NCBI GenBank assembly: GCA_021234155.1
Contig: JAJEKV010000036.1
Span: 14,674,883-14,738,882, forward strand
Direction: 5' to 3'
From: Isoetes taiwanensis
Lineage: Eukaryota > Streptophyta > Lycopodiopsida > Isoetales > Isoetaceae
Length of the DNA stretch: 64,000 nucleotides
A program made the position numbers and the translations under genes. This document shows positions 24,060-34,723 of this stretch, one piece after another; the stretch's first letter is position 1; every line of letters starts with the position of its first letter. Below the pieces are notes generated by a model. That model did not search any database, was not told where the DNA came from, and saw nothing but the letters and a program-made list of their open reading frames with translations.

Positions 24060-25525
24060 GTCACCATCTGTTTTTACAGAAAAACGACCTGCTGTAACTC
24101 AAAAATTCTCCACAATTCTCTGTAATTGGAGCTATACCAAATCTGAATCCTTTAGAAAACACTTCTCTTTCAAAATAAGGCCTGAGATCCTTGCAATTTC
24201 TAGGATTAGGCAACAATTCCCCCCTCGAGTCATCAAGTAGAAAGCCCCACCGTACCTCTTTATCAATCGTGAAATGGGCCTTCCCATGGGCTTTGGAATT
24301 TGGATAGATGCCGCTTAGTGGTCCCCGCACAACACCAATTGCCCTTCCTCAAATGGATTGACAACCCAGAAACTTGTCTTTGATAAGCTTCACTTTCTGT
24401 TTATGCCTCATATTGAAGTCCGCCAGCTTCTTGTCTCATCTCTTGCAATTGCGAAGAAATCATCCATCCTATTATGCACTTGATTTGGAGTTGGAACTTC
24501 TCCCAAATTCTCATAATAAGGTAGCTCCACAAATGAACACAAAGAAATGTCCAAATGAATAGGCATCACAGCTTGCACTCCATAAACCAATTCCAAATGG
24601 TGTAAACTCCTAGCCAACTTGTAAGTACACCAAACTCCATAAGGCACTTGTTAAGGCTTCATGCCAATTTCTTTGATTATCCTTCACCGCTTTTGGCCAA
24701 GATAGCTTTCAGAATTTTGTTAGTAGACTCAGCTTGCCCATTTCCCCTGGGGATAATAAGCGTAAGCTTGCACATGTTGAACACCAATCTTTTCCGTTAA
24801 CCCGAGCTACTACTTTCCCCATGAAATGAGTTCCCCGATCGGACAAAAAAATGGTTGGAACACCAAACCGAGAAATCAAATTGTGATAAAGAAAGCTTTC
24901 ACCGGTGGTTTTTCTCAGAGCATGCTTTGTTTGGAATTGCTTCTACCCACTTCGTAAAACATGCATGTGGCTGCCGTGATATACTTATGACCTTTGGAAG
25001 ATGGAGGATTGATAGGCCCAATGTAATCCAATCCCCACATATGAAACGGACCAACACTCAAAAATAGGATGGAATGACATATTATTGTGGCCTGTTAATT
25101 GTTTATGCCTTTGGCACTTCTCACATTTGCTAACAAAGTCTCTAGTGTCCTTGTAAAGAGTTGGCCAATAATATCCCCAATGAAGGATCTTCCTAGCTGT
25201 TGTTCCGGCTACCGCAAAATGCCCCTCGACAATCATGTGCTTGCTGCAACAAATCATGAGTTTGTTGACCAGCAACACACCTTAATAAGAGACCTTCCAT
25301 AGTCCTCTTTATAAAGAATAGCTTCATGCACCACATAACCAGCTGCTTATACTCTAAGAGCATGCTTTTGTTGCTTTGAAAAAGATAAAGGATAAGTCTG
25401 ATCTTGCAAATACCTGTATATATTGGCATACCAAAGATCCACCATCTCAATGAACCCTTGTAATACTCCATTATCCGAACCAAGCATCGGGCTGGTCCTG
25501 TTTCCTCTTCTATTTCAAAGACCAC
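24060..25525 (-). pseudogene. gypsy integrase pseudogene segment
   Basis: An N-terminal HHCC zinc-binding domain is visible on the minus strand near 25,265-25,060: histidines in HDLLQQAH, then WGYYWPTLYKD and CEKCQRHKQ. After it come traces of the catalytic core (WGLDYIGPINPP near 25,015). A C-terminal stretch at 24,647-24,408 reads LELVYGVQAVMP, the PFELVYG-type motif of plant gypsy integrases. The frames change several times. The downstream 24,330-24,061 frame is probably the element's C-terminal tail. Confidence 0.85.
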
Positions 25526-25559
25526 TACTCAAATAGGCACTTGATTATGAGCTCCTTGG

Positions 25560-27145
25560 AGCCATCTTAACATACTTCAACTCAAATTTTGTATGATAAG
25601 AGCCCATCTTGTAAACTTAGGATCTTGGACAGTCTTGTTGTAAATGCATGGCAATGGGTTCACATCCATATGAATGTAAACATACCTGCACATTTGCTGA
25701 ATTCCATTGTGAAGGAAGAAGATAATGTCTAAATTTATTCAAGGCCCACTTCAATGCCAACTCAAGATGCTCCACATGAGTCCATTTCTGCTCTTTGTGG
25801 AGTTAACAACCCCTTTAGCATAGTAATTCACATCATAATGCTTTTGCTGATTTTTTCGACATAGTGTGACAGCCAAAAGCTTGCTCCCAAACAAGAAAGA
25901 ATAAATGAAAGGCTCACTCATTCTTGGAGGAATCAGCAAAGTTCTCTCTTTCAATTGTCCCAGGCACCATTCAAATGCTTCTTGAGCATCCTCCTTCCAT
26001 CTAAAATTTGCCCTTGCTTCATACAATCCACAAGTGGTTGGGTTACTTTAGCAAAATTGTGCAAATACCTCCTACTAAAACCGAGTTGGCCATATAAAGC
26101 TTCTCACTTGTGATACATTTGTAGGTGGTTTGACCTTCTCCAAGGCTGCAATCTTACCATGATCCACTTGTAATCCTTTTCAAACATAATTGCCCAATAG
26201 TTTTCCTCCTCTACTCAAGAAAATACACTTAGCGATTCAAACTTATGCCATACAATCGGCATCTTTCAAGAACTTTTCTCGAGATGATCCAAGTGATCCC
26301 TTCTTGGATTCGAAAACAACGTTAAGTCATCTATAAAGACTCTCAAAAAGTCTAAAATATCATGAAAAGTATATGTCATAGCTCGCTGAAATGTGGCTGG
26401 AGCATTTGTAAGGCCAAAAGGTAATACCTATAAGTTATAAATGCCAAAATGTGTTCAAAAAGCCGCCGTTGTTTGATGGTGGATAGATTTGATCTGATTA
26501 TATCCCCGAAAACCATCCAAGAAAGAATAGGCCTTGATTTCCCCGCAACAATATCCAACAAGGTGTCTATGAATGGTGTAGGAAAATGATCTCTTTTGGT
26601 AGCTTTGTTGAGATCCCCTAAATCAATGCATACTCGGATTGAGTTATTTGGCTTTCACTGGTACAATAGAACTGATCCAATCTGAATTTGGCATTGGTAC
26701 AATAAATCCCGCCTCAAAAGCTTCATGACCTCAACCTTTACTTGCTCCTCTATTCTTTGGACTCATTCTCCTTTGAGCTTCTTTGGACTGGTTTTGATCC
26801 GTGTTTCAAATCAATGGTATGCACCACAACCTCTGGTGGAATGCCTTTCAATTCTTTGTAATTTCTTGCCAAAACATCCCTGAATTCTCTTAACAAAGAT
26901 ATCAAATCATGTTCTTCCTCTTGAGTAAGATCGCCTCCAATAGTAACTAATTCTTCTTGATTTCCTTTGAGAAATATTAATGTTCTTGACTGAATGTGGT
27001 GAATGTAATGAAGGTGGTGAGTGTGGTGACGAATGTGGTGATTGTGATGAATGTGGTGACAAAGGATGAATGTGGTGCGTGTGATGACCGTGGTGGACCG
27101 TGAATGGATGTGGTGGATGTGATGATTGTGATGAATTTGGTGCAT
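25560..27145 (-). pseudogene. gypsy reverse transcriptase and RNase H pseudogene segment
   Basis: The frame 27,145-26,750 ends in the region that leads into gypsy polymerase: LLREFRDVLARNYKELKGIP followed by VVHTIDLKHGSKPVQ. Polymerase remnants follow: DWISSIVP near 26,670, RVCIDLGDLNKATKRDHFP near 26,600, and a broken finger/palm region to 26,376. At 26,026-25,751 the frame reads FRWKEDAQEAFEWCLGQLKE, the start of the RNase H connection. The catalytic YxDD box is not readable, which fits decay. A His-rich minisatellite directly precedes the RT part in the same open frame. Confidence 0.85.
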
Positions 27146-27178
27146 GTGGTGACCGTGAATGACCGTGGTGAATATGGA
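26983..27178 (-). repeat. His-codon minisatellite inside the gypsy coding region
   Basis: Plus-strand GAATGTGGTGA/GTGATGA-type units of about 9-12 bp repeat for nearly 200 bp. On the minus strand they give a run rich in His, Thr, Ser and Ile, open in all three frames and joined in one frame to the RT region. Similar units occur in both LTR copies (23,610-23,745 and 28,525-28,645). Confidence 0.75.
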
Positions 27179-27529
27179 CTGATCCCATTTACCTCATCCT
27201 CCGTAATGCGCATGCCACCAAGCCGCTTGTACTTGTATAGTGGGCTGATTTCTGCTTACCCCATCCATGCTTGATGTCAAAATCAAAGATCTCTACTTGA
27301 TCTTGATCAATGCCTTGCTGGAATAAAGTCTCCTCAATGGTTCTTTGAATGGACTCCGCCTTCATGTTTACAAGAGTCTCTTGTAACTCACCTTCACCAA
27401 TACTTTCAAGTCTTTGGATATACTTATCCTCAACTTGTCAATGACATATTTTCTGAATTTTGGGTACCTTTTAACCACTTGTACAAAGTCTTATCTTCCC
27501 CGCTCACCCACTTCCAAGACATGAAAACA

Positions 27530-28303
27530 CAACTAAGACCTTGCTGCCCGGACACCATAGCATTCTCTTTGCTGATTTCTAACCGCTGGCTGCTCAAAGA
27601 AGGATTGCAAAGAAAGGTACCTTTTGCTGATTTCGTGAGGATGATCTATAGTAACCTTGTGTTCCCCTTGAAAGATATTCATTTCACGCTTCCTCCATGA
27701 AGTCTCAGCTTTTATGGCATCTAACCATGTAATGCTTTCGGAACAAAGTATAAGTTTCAAAGATGCACACTCTCCTCGAAATTTCAAAACCATGAAATCC
27801 AAGATTGCTTCCACCTCATAAACCTTGCATAAGACATTTCTTATGACCCCCATAGGCTGCACCTTCATTTGATTGAATGCTTTGAGCATCATAGTCGCTT
27901 GGTTCCATCATTTTCAATCCAACTTGAAGCATTATGTGGTAAGGCATTACATTCACTCCACCGCGGTATCTATGTTAGCCTCTTTGATTAGATATCCATT
28001 AATACTCACATCACAAAGAAATGGCCCAGGATCCTTGGATTGCCGGGCTGGTGGCTCCATTTTAGTATCATTTGAGATGATTTGTTGGACTAAAATTTCT
28101 GATTTTGTTCTTCCCCCTAACTCTTGCAACAAATTTGGAGAATAATGCATCAATTGCTCAAGAGTAAGTGTAACTTTAGTGGCCAAAACTTGGCTGATCA
28201 CATCATCTTCATTTTGAATTTGCTCATCCACCATAGGAGGCATCATTATGGGCTGATTTTCTTCTATAGACTGAAACTGCAAGAAGGATGAAAAACCCAA
28301 CAA
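27530..28303 (-). pseudogene. gypsy aspartic protease pseudogene segment
   Basis: The frame 28,303-27,953 ends FLCDVSINGYLIKEANIDTA. This matches the approach to the protease active site, where DSG or DTG is usual and here reads DTA. After a frameshift, text equivalent to the rest of the fold follows, with TWLDAIKAE near 27,715. The first nine residues of the frame come from the LTR remnant, which shows that the gag region was deleted. Confidence 0.7.
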
Positions 28304-28654
28304 TCCAAGCTCAATCTATCAGAACAAGGCAATGCACAACACAAAGAATCATCATCTCCATAGCTAGATCAATCAAAATCCTCTCTCCCAATACACCGTC
28401 TCTATCTGTGCTCTCTCTCTCTGCTCAGATAATACAATGATCATAATGCCCACAATGCATACGTGCAAATATCCTGCACGCGTGCATGCGCGTATATCCC
28501 TCCATATACGGTATATGGTGAGTGGTGATGAGTGTGGTGAGTGGTGACCAGTGTGGTGAATGGTGAGTGGTGACGAGTGTGGTGAATGGTGAGTGGTGAC
28601 GAATGTGGTGAATGGTGAGTGGTGACGAATGTGGGGAGTGGTGATCACCCCAAC
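28275..28654 (-). mobile_element. 5' LTR remnant of the gypsy element
   Basis: Nearly the same as 23,359-23,757 of the 3' LTR: the CAACAATCCAAGCTCAATC block, the CTCTCTCT run, the CCATATACGG block and the GTGGTGA minisatellite. About 100 bases of the LTR start and about 20 of its end are missing. It joins protease-coding sequence directly at TTCTTGCA|G. Confidence 0.75.
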
Positions 28655-29334
28655 ATTGTTGTTTCTATTGAATTTGATCTAAATTTGTTTATTCTTAGTT
28701 AAGGTAAAGAGGAGTGAAATGGGTCAATTTGCAGAGCTTTCAAGAGAAATAAGTCACGTTGGAATTCTTTGCCAAAATGTTCTCGAAGGTCTCATGCATG
28801 CTTCTTTTTCCTTTGATATAATAAATATTGTGGGCCTCTACTGTTCACATCCTTGGATTACGTGTTATTTTCTTTCATCTTGTTTTCTCTATTCGCTACT
28901 CTAATGTTGACCATTTTGTTTGATCTACAAAGGTTGCACTCATAAGTTTTGATTGCAATGCTTCTAGAGCAAAGAGACTGAGTTAGGAAGTGATAAGAGC
29001 ATGGGGCCGTCAAAGACAAATTGTTGAAGTGAGTATAGATTGTCAATGAGAACATTGCTTGTATTCTCAAAAACATTTCTGGAACAAGATAACAATATGT
29101 CAGGTTTGAACTCATTTTTCTAAGGCTAGCTGGAATAACGGATTTGCTAGGCTTGGTTCTATTCATTTGGCAGAGTAGTAGGTGTTGTGCATCATTGTTC
29201 TAAACTTACTAAATTTTGTTTATTGAATTATCTTTTTACAACTTCTCTATTCTTCTCCTTCTTGCAGGAGTTTTCTTTTGTGGAAATTCTAGAGTTTTCT
29301 TTTTCTTTCAAAGTTGCCCAAAGATATGATCAAA
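28655..29334. other. Unassigned, possible exon relic
   Basis: One plus-strand open frame (28,719-28,904) starts GQFAELSREISHVGILCQNV, which looks protein-like, but I do not recognise it and no splice context is clear. The rest is AT-rich. Confidence 0.3.
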
Positions 29335-29694
29335 TCACGGGCCCGGCGCTATCTTGGGTTGGTGGGGCCCGGCCAACCGCTACATGTGACATTGAGCACA
29401 GCATCCGTACGGGTGTTGGGATCATACCTTCAGGAGGTTATGGACATGCGAGATCAGCTATGTCCTCGGGCACACACTTGACATGTATACATACATTTAT
29501 TTCATGATGATGTATACTTGTATGCGGTTTTGACAAAGATTCTTATTATGCGCCCGGTTTTCCCTCGAAAACCCTTCGTATGGGGGTTTTTAAACCCGGA
29601 CGATAATAAGTTTGTTTATACTCCTTCTGGGTCCCATATGCCGATTGGTCTCAGTGGACGATAAAAAATCATTCTTATTCTTATTCTTATTCTT
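29335..29694 (+). mobile_element. 5'-truncated LINE fragment, family 2
   Basis: Matches the 3' end of the minus-strand LINE at 34.7-38.0 kb, in the opposite orientation. Shared segments include GGAGGTTATGGA, GCGCCCGG and GGTTTTC, AAACCC, and the TGGGTCCCATATGCCGATTGG-like terminal block. It ends in an (ATTCTT)n tail at about 29,669-29,694. Confidence 0.75.
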
Positions 29695-30919
29695 TGTGGA
29701 TAATTTATCCCGGATATATTTCCAGAAAACAAATATATATTTTGTCATCTGAAATCAAGTGATGGGGATAGAGATGAAGACTTGATATTTGAATTATACT
29801 TGAAATTTTTGTTTTTCTCAAACTTATAAAGTCGTCGTTTTTCTCAAGCTTTATAAGCTTTACTTCTCCTTCGAACTATGAGGATACAATTTGGAATATC
29901 ATGGTAATTTTTCTGAGTAGTTTTTTATACATGTCAAGTCTGAAAACCTATGTTCAATGTGCTAGAAAAAGTTAGTTTACTTCCATTATGAGAGATGCGT
30001 TTTCCACTTCTTTGAAATTTTTTTCTTCTGGTTGACAACACTAGGATATTATGGAAAAACTAAAATTATTGTAAGTCGTACTACCCAAGTCGACCGTAAT
30101 TGTAGATCCATCTCTGAAGAGCACTGCTGCTATTATTCAACATGTATTTATCATATTTGAACGTGGCAGTAGTCAAGCAAAATGATTTGTTTTTTTCTCT
30201 TTTAATTGCTGAGTATGATAGAAGCTAGACAATACAAGATTTTCAATAATAAAGTGGCTGGAAAAACTTTGAAATAAAATAAAAAGTAGGTTTTGTATGG
30301 CTTATAAATGCATAGCATCATAACTACTAAATATGCACTGAGCCTATGTGCGCATAGCCTCGCAATTACAAAATTTGTATTGAGCCTATATGCACTCGAT
30401 GTTTTGTATAGTTGAGTGCGCATAGGCAATGAGCAGGTAACAAATTTGTATAGTTAAGTGGCGTTCCTAAATTGGACAAATTTTATAGTCAAGTGGCTAT
30501 GCGCGCATAAATAGGGTAATTTTTTAAATCCAAAATGCTATGCGCATATAGGCATATTTTGTAAAGTAGCTTATTATGTGCGTATAGGCTCAATACATTT
30601 TTAAATCTCATCTTTTTCTCTATACCACCGTTTTTTGCATTTTTTAAGATCTCAGTTATTGTATAATTCGTGAATCTTTTGTATTCGGCTTTTTGACATT
30701 TTGCATAATTTTTTCAAAATTTTCCATTATTTTTATGCTCGAAAATGGCACCTCCATTTTTTATTTTGGCCCTTTTTTACATATTTTGACCCTAAAATAG
30801 GGCCTCCAAATTGACATTTAGGCCACTTTTTTCTTCGAGCATCCAAAAATAGCAAGATGTTAGAAAACAAAATGGCTTTTTTGCCGATTAGTGCAACTGC
30901 AGGTCATTAGTGCAATTGA
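29695..30919. other. Unassigned AT-rich DNA with GCGCATA motifs
   Basis: No gene recognised. Between 30,320 and 30,600 a TATGCGCATA or GAGCCTATRTGC motif recurs at least eight times in both orientations. Confidence 0.5.
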
Positions 30920-31719
30920 TCAGTCACCTTGTTATTATCACTAATTCTCTCTTATATCACATAAGATGTAAGCAGAATTATGGAAAATTTTAATTACTCA
31001 TTTGCACGTTGCAAGGCGAGATTACATATGCACTTTGATTTCTGTGCATTTAATTAAAAAAAACTTTAACACACACATTCAAGTTGTTTATATCTGGTTG
31101 AGAGACATTCGAGCTTCAGAATCCCTCACTCAAAGGCTGGTACTGTCAAGTTGGTCTCCTTCCAAGGAAGTACAAAAAAGAATGCTAATCTCATGTTAGA
31201 TTTCTTCGGGATCGATGCAAACTGCTCATGCTATTTGGGCTTCTTACAAAGTACTCATACATGTACCTATGTTGTGCATTAGCCTTAAGAGACAATCACC
31301 TTTAGGAATTGGGTTAGGAAGCACTATAAGGCTACTTAAGCCAAGTTGGATTACTTCAAAGAAAGTACAAGAAAGGTTGCTCCAGATTCCTTCAAGTCTT
31401 TAGTGAGCTTCTCATGATAATTAGGCTCTTTATCGATTACGGTTCATACGATCAAAAACACGATTGTGAAGCAATTGAACTGTGTATTGATCTAAATAAG
31501 GATCAAGTTGCAATTGTAGAGCTTTTAGGTTGAACTCAATTGGATATCCTATAAGGACTTGGAGATCTAAAAAGTCGCATCCGTGCTGCAGTTGCCACTC
31601 TAATCAAGCTAACGTTAGGCACAAGAGAAGTGTACTATATGAATAATCTCCTTGATCCATATCTTTGAAAGTATGTACAAATAGTACATTACATTAAATT
31701 CGTTTTCACTATATCACTT

Positions 31720-31791
31720 GCCGTCCTAGCTCAGTTGGTAGAGCAAGGCTCTTAACCTTGTAGTCGGGGGTTCGAGCCGCCCGTATGGTGA
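31720..31791 (+). pseudogene. Best-preserved tRNA-Lys(CUU)-like copy (copy 8)
   Basis: TAGCTCAGTTGGTAGAGC, the anticodon arm AAGGCTCTTAACCTT with CTT, and the B box GGTTCGAGCC are all intact. The acceptor ends GCCGTCC and GTATGGT do not pair and two bases are missing in the D-loop region, so I call it a pseudo-tRNA. It is the copy most likely to score as a tRNA in a model search. Confidence 0.75.
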
Positions 31792-31947
31792 TAGGCTGAA
31801 AATGTTTATCGATATTATCATCCAATGATCTCATATATTGCACAAACTTTGTTTTTTTATATCGTAGTAGTATTATCACTAATTCTCTCTTATATCACAT
31901 AACTGTAAGTAGAATTATAATAAATTTTAAGTATTTGTTTGTATTTT

Positions 31948-32020
31948 CTTGTTCTAGCTTAGTTGGTAGAGCGCAAGGCTATTAGCCTTGTGGTTGGGGG
32001 TTCGAGACTCTTGGATGGCG
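31948..32020 (+). pseudogene. tRNA-Lys-like pseudo-tRNA (copy 9)
   Basis: CTAGCTTAGTTGGTAGAGCG and GGTTCGAGAC are present. The anticodon loop is altered (CTATTAGCC). Confidence 0.7.
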
Positions 32021-32600
32021 ATTACATATGGATTTCTATTTTTGTACGATTAATTTAAAACAACAACAACTTAATACACACATTCAAGTTGTTTATATCT
32101 TGTTGAGAGACATTCGAGCTTCGGAATTCCGCAATCAATGGCTGCTACTGCCAAGTTCGAAGTACAAAAGAATGCTAATCTCAGGTTGGATTTCTTCGAG
32201 TTCAATGCAAATTGCTCATGCTATTTGGGCTTCTTATAAAATTGAGAGATATTCGAGCTTCGGAATCCCACACTCAAAGGCTGCTACTGCCAACTTAGTC
32301 TCCTTCCAAGAAAGTACGAAAAAGAATGCTAATCTCAGGTTGGATTTCTTCGAGTTCGCGTTAAAGGCTGCTACCGTCAAGTTGGTCTCCTTCCAAGAAA
32401 GTATGAAAAAGAATGCTAATCTCAGGTTGGATGCTAATCTCAGGTTGGATTTCTTCGAGTTCGATGCGAACTGCTCATGCTATTTTGGCTTTTTACAAAG
32501 TACTCATACATGTACCTATGTTGTGCATTAGCCTTAAGACCTTTAGGAATTGGGTTAGGAAGCAGTACAAGGCTGCTTAAGCCAAGTTGGGTTCCTTCAA

Positions 32601-34723
32601 AGAAAGCACTTGGAAGCATCCCCAACCTGTTATGGTCGGTAGGCTTGCCCATGGAGGTCATTATGTGGGCTTTCCACCAAATTTTGCATTGTGGAGGTAT
32701 CTTCATTTGATTTTCCTGATATCTTATGTTGCATGCTTTGTAGGTAAGCAGATCACTAATAAGCTAAGTTTGAATGAAAACTGGAGAAGGAGAAAGACGT
32801 TCAACTTGGTGTGCTTGCTATGCATGCCAATATTTTTTATGGATGTGGACAAAGACCAAGCTAGACATGCTTTAAAAGGTATAAATGAAGCACTCAAATC
32901 TTCCATTTCCTGCCAGGAGTGGCATTCCAACAAGGGACTTTAATGTCAATGCATGTAATTTCAATAAGGGGTTCCAGTCAGAGTAGTAGCCATCTACATA
33001 GGCAAGGTTATACATTTTGATAATCTATGTAAAAGAGGCCTCTTAACCATTTGTGAAGTACGTTATCTTCTTATGTCACTTTGTGTGGCAGTTTCACTTG
33101 GTTTTTGGATGCCTATTAAGTTTGAAAAATGGCATGGTTTGGCTTCTAATTTCTTTCACAGAATCTACATCTCATTTGTATGGTCGAGGATATACAACCG
33201 CAAAGTTGAAATGGAGGTGTCTGGTATTAGACCAGGGTTTGTTAAGATGGACAATTCAATGTTTCTCAAGTTGCTATCAATTCATGCAATTCAACTTCTA
33301 TACAATTCAATGTTTCTCAAGTTGCTATCAATTAATGCAAAGCAATTACAGGTTTTGCATGACAACATAACTTATGCTTTATTTCTCGATGATAGCAAAT
33401 CTAGATGGTGCATAGGTTTGTTACATATACATGTTATCATGGCATTGGCTGACGCCTTTTTCATATGCCCACCAACAATTTTGCTACAGAGGTGAAGCTT
33501 GATAACCATATACAACTGCAAAGTTGAAATGGAGGTGTCTGATATTAGATCAGAGATCGTTAGATGGACTTAGGGTAACTCCTATGCAATTCAATGTTTC
33601 TCGAGTTGCTATCGATTAATGCAAAGCAATTATAGGTTTTGCATGACAACAGAACCTATGCTTTATTTCTTGATAACCATTTACATTTGTTTTCATATAG
33701 CTGCTATGTTTTGATTTGCTAAGTTGGCAGATATGAATGTTGAAAAGGGATGATTGTATGCTAAGTTGATAGACATGAACATTGAAAAAAAAAATGATTA
33801 ACCCATAGGAGATTTTGTTCTGTAAGGCGATTAAGCTTTCTCATATCAGATCTGGCTCATTCTAAATTTTTCCTTTCTCACTTGCAATGATTGAATTTGA
33901 GCCATACAGTATCGACTTATAGTTTTAGGAACAGGTAAAAATGCATCCAATTTACATTTCTGCCCAAGATTTCCTACTTATTCTATTTTCTCCAATAGTT
34001 GATTTATGAAAAATTTATATAATGTTTGATTCATGTCCTGCGCTGTAGCTATATTGCATCCTTGATTTCCAATAATTTAAGTGTTGATGATAGACAAGGA
34101 AATCTGTGCTTAGTTATGTGGGCTAGGTCACCCATTTCTAAATAAGCTCGTTATGCACAAAGTTGAAAAAGCAAAGATATTGGAGACTAACAGTCTGGTC
34201 AATGTCTAAGTAATCTAACATTCTCTATTTCTTTAGGCCTAATACTCTAAATCTTCATTTGTCAATTGGAGCGATTGAACTTAAGCCATACAATATCAGC
34301 TTACAGTTCTAGAAGCAGGCAAGATGCAATCATTCCCTCTCGTATTGAAATAAGTATTCTGTTTTTTTTAAATATCTAATTGAAGATGCTTCATCTGCTT
34401 TTTAGCTACAACTTTTTTGCATAAGTATTTGTGATGCTCCGGTTTTTCTGCAAAGTTTAAGTGCCACGTATTTTATGTTCTAAAGGTCGTTTTCTATCCC
34501 TTAAATCATTTTCAGCGAGATAAATTTAACGAGTCCCATATACTTCACCTTTTTCTAACTTTGCATGACGTCGCAGATGTTGTTGTTTCCCGCATTTAGA
34601 ACATAGTCCTTTCATAAACACCTTTGGAGATGTGTAGAAAATTTTGTATGCTAGATCATTTGCCAGTTTTAAAAAGTCTTTGATTTGGTAATAGAAGATG
34701 ACATAATACTAGTAGAGCTTTTT
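32601..34723. other. Unassigned region with protein-like fragments and local duplications
   Basis: After the array ends, one plus-strand frame reads HPQPVMVGRLAHGGHYVGFP near 32,615. A second frame, after an acceptor-like TTTGTAG, reads NENWRRRKTF and MDVDKDQARHALKGINEAL (about 32,745-32,930). Both look protein-like and may be exons or a captured gene piece; neither family is recognised. A tandem duplication with spacing about 315 bp lies at 33,186-33,690. A more diverged duplication pairs 33,850-33,940 with 34,225-34,330 (GAGCCATACAGTATC and AAGCCATACAATATC). Confidence 0.4.
33186..33690. repeat. Tandem duplication, spacing about 315 bp
   Basis: ATACAACYGCAAAGTTGAAA and GGAGGTGTCTG, then TTCAATGTTTCTC, TTGCTATC and AGGTTTTGCATGACAAC occur in the same order at 33,189-33,400 and 33,508-33,690. 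A shorter 51-bp duplication of the TTCAATGTTTCTC segment lies inside the first copy. Confidence 0.75.

Larger units (their letters stand above)
23861..28303 (-). mobile_element. Decayed Ty3/gypsy retrotransposon, internal region
   Basis: Reading the minus strand, the order is protease, reverse transcriptase, RNase H, integrase, which is the Ty3/gypsy order. The element lacks gag: the frame entering protease starts directly at the LTR remnant. Stops and frameshifts interrupt every domain, so it cannot make its own proteins. Antisense to array block C, it separates blocks C and D of the tRNA-Lys repeat. Confidence 0.85.
30920..32600 (+). repeat. Array block D of the tRNA-Lys repeat
   Basis: About one and a half repeat units on the plus strand. 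The first unit has lost its tRNA-like part (CACGTTGC joins AAGGCGAGATTACATATG near 31,007). Between 32,130 and 32,460 the segment with GGCTGCTACTGCCAA and GGATTTCTTCGAGTT is itself repeated three times. Confidence 0.8.

Noticed and set aside
31720-31791. Functional tRNA-Lys gene
   Set aside because: Anticodon and A/B boxes are intact, but the acceptor stem does not pair and bases are missing; it is one of twelve repeat copies.
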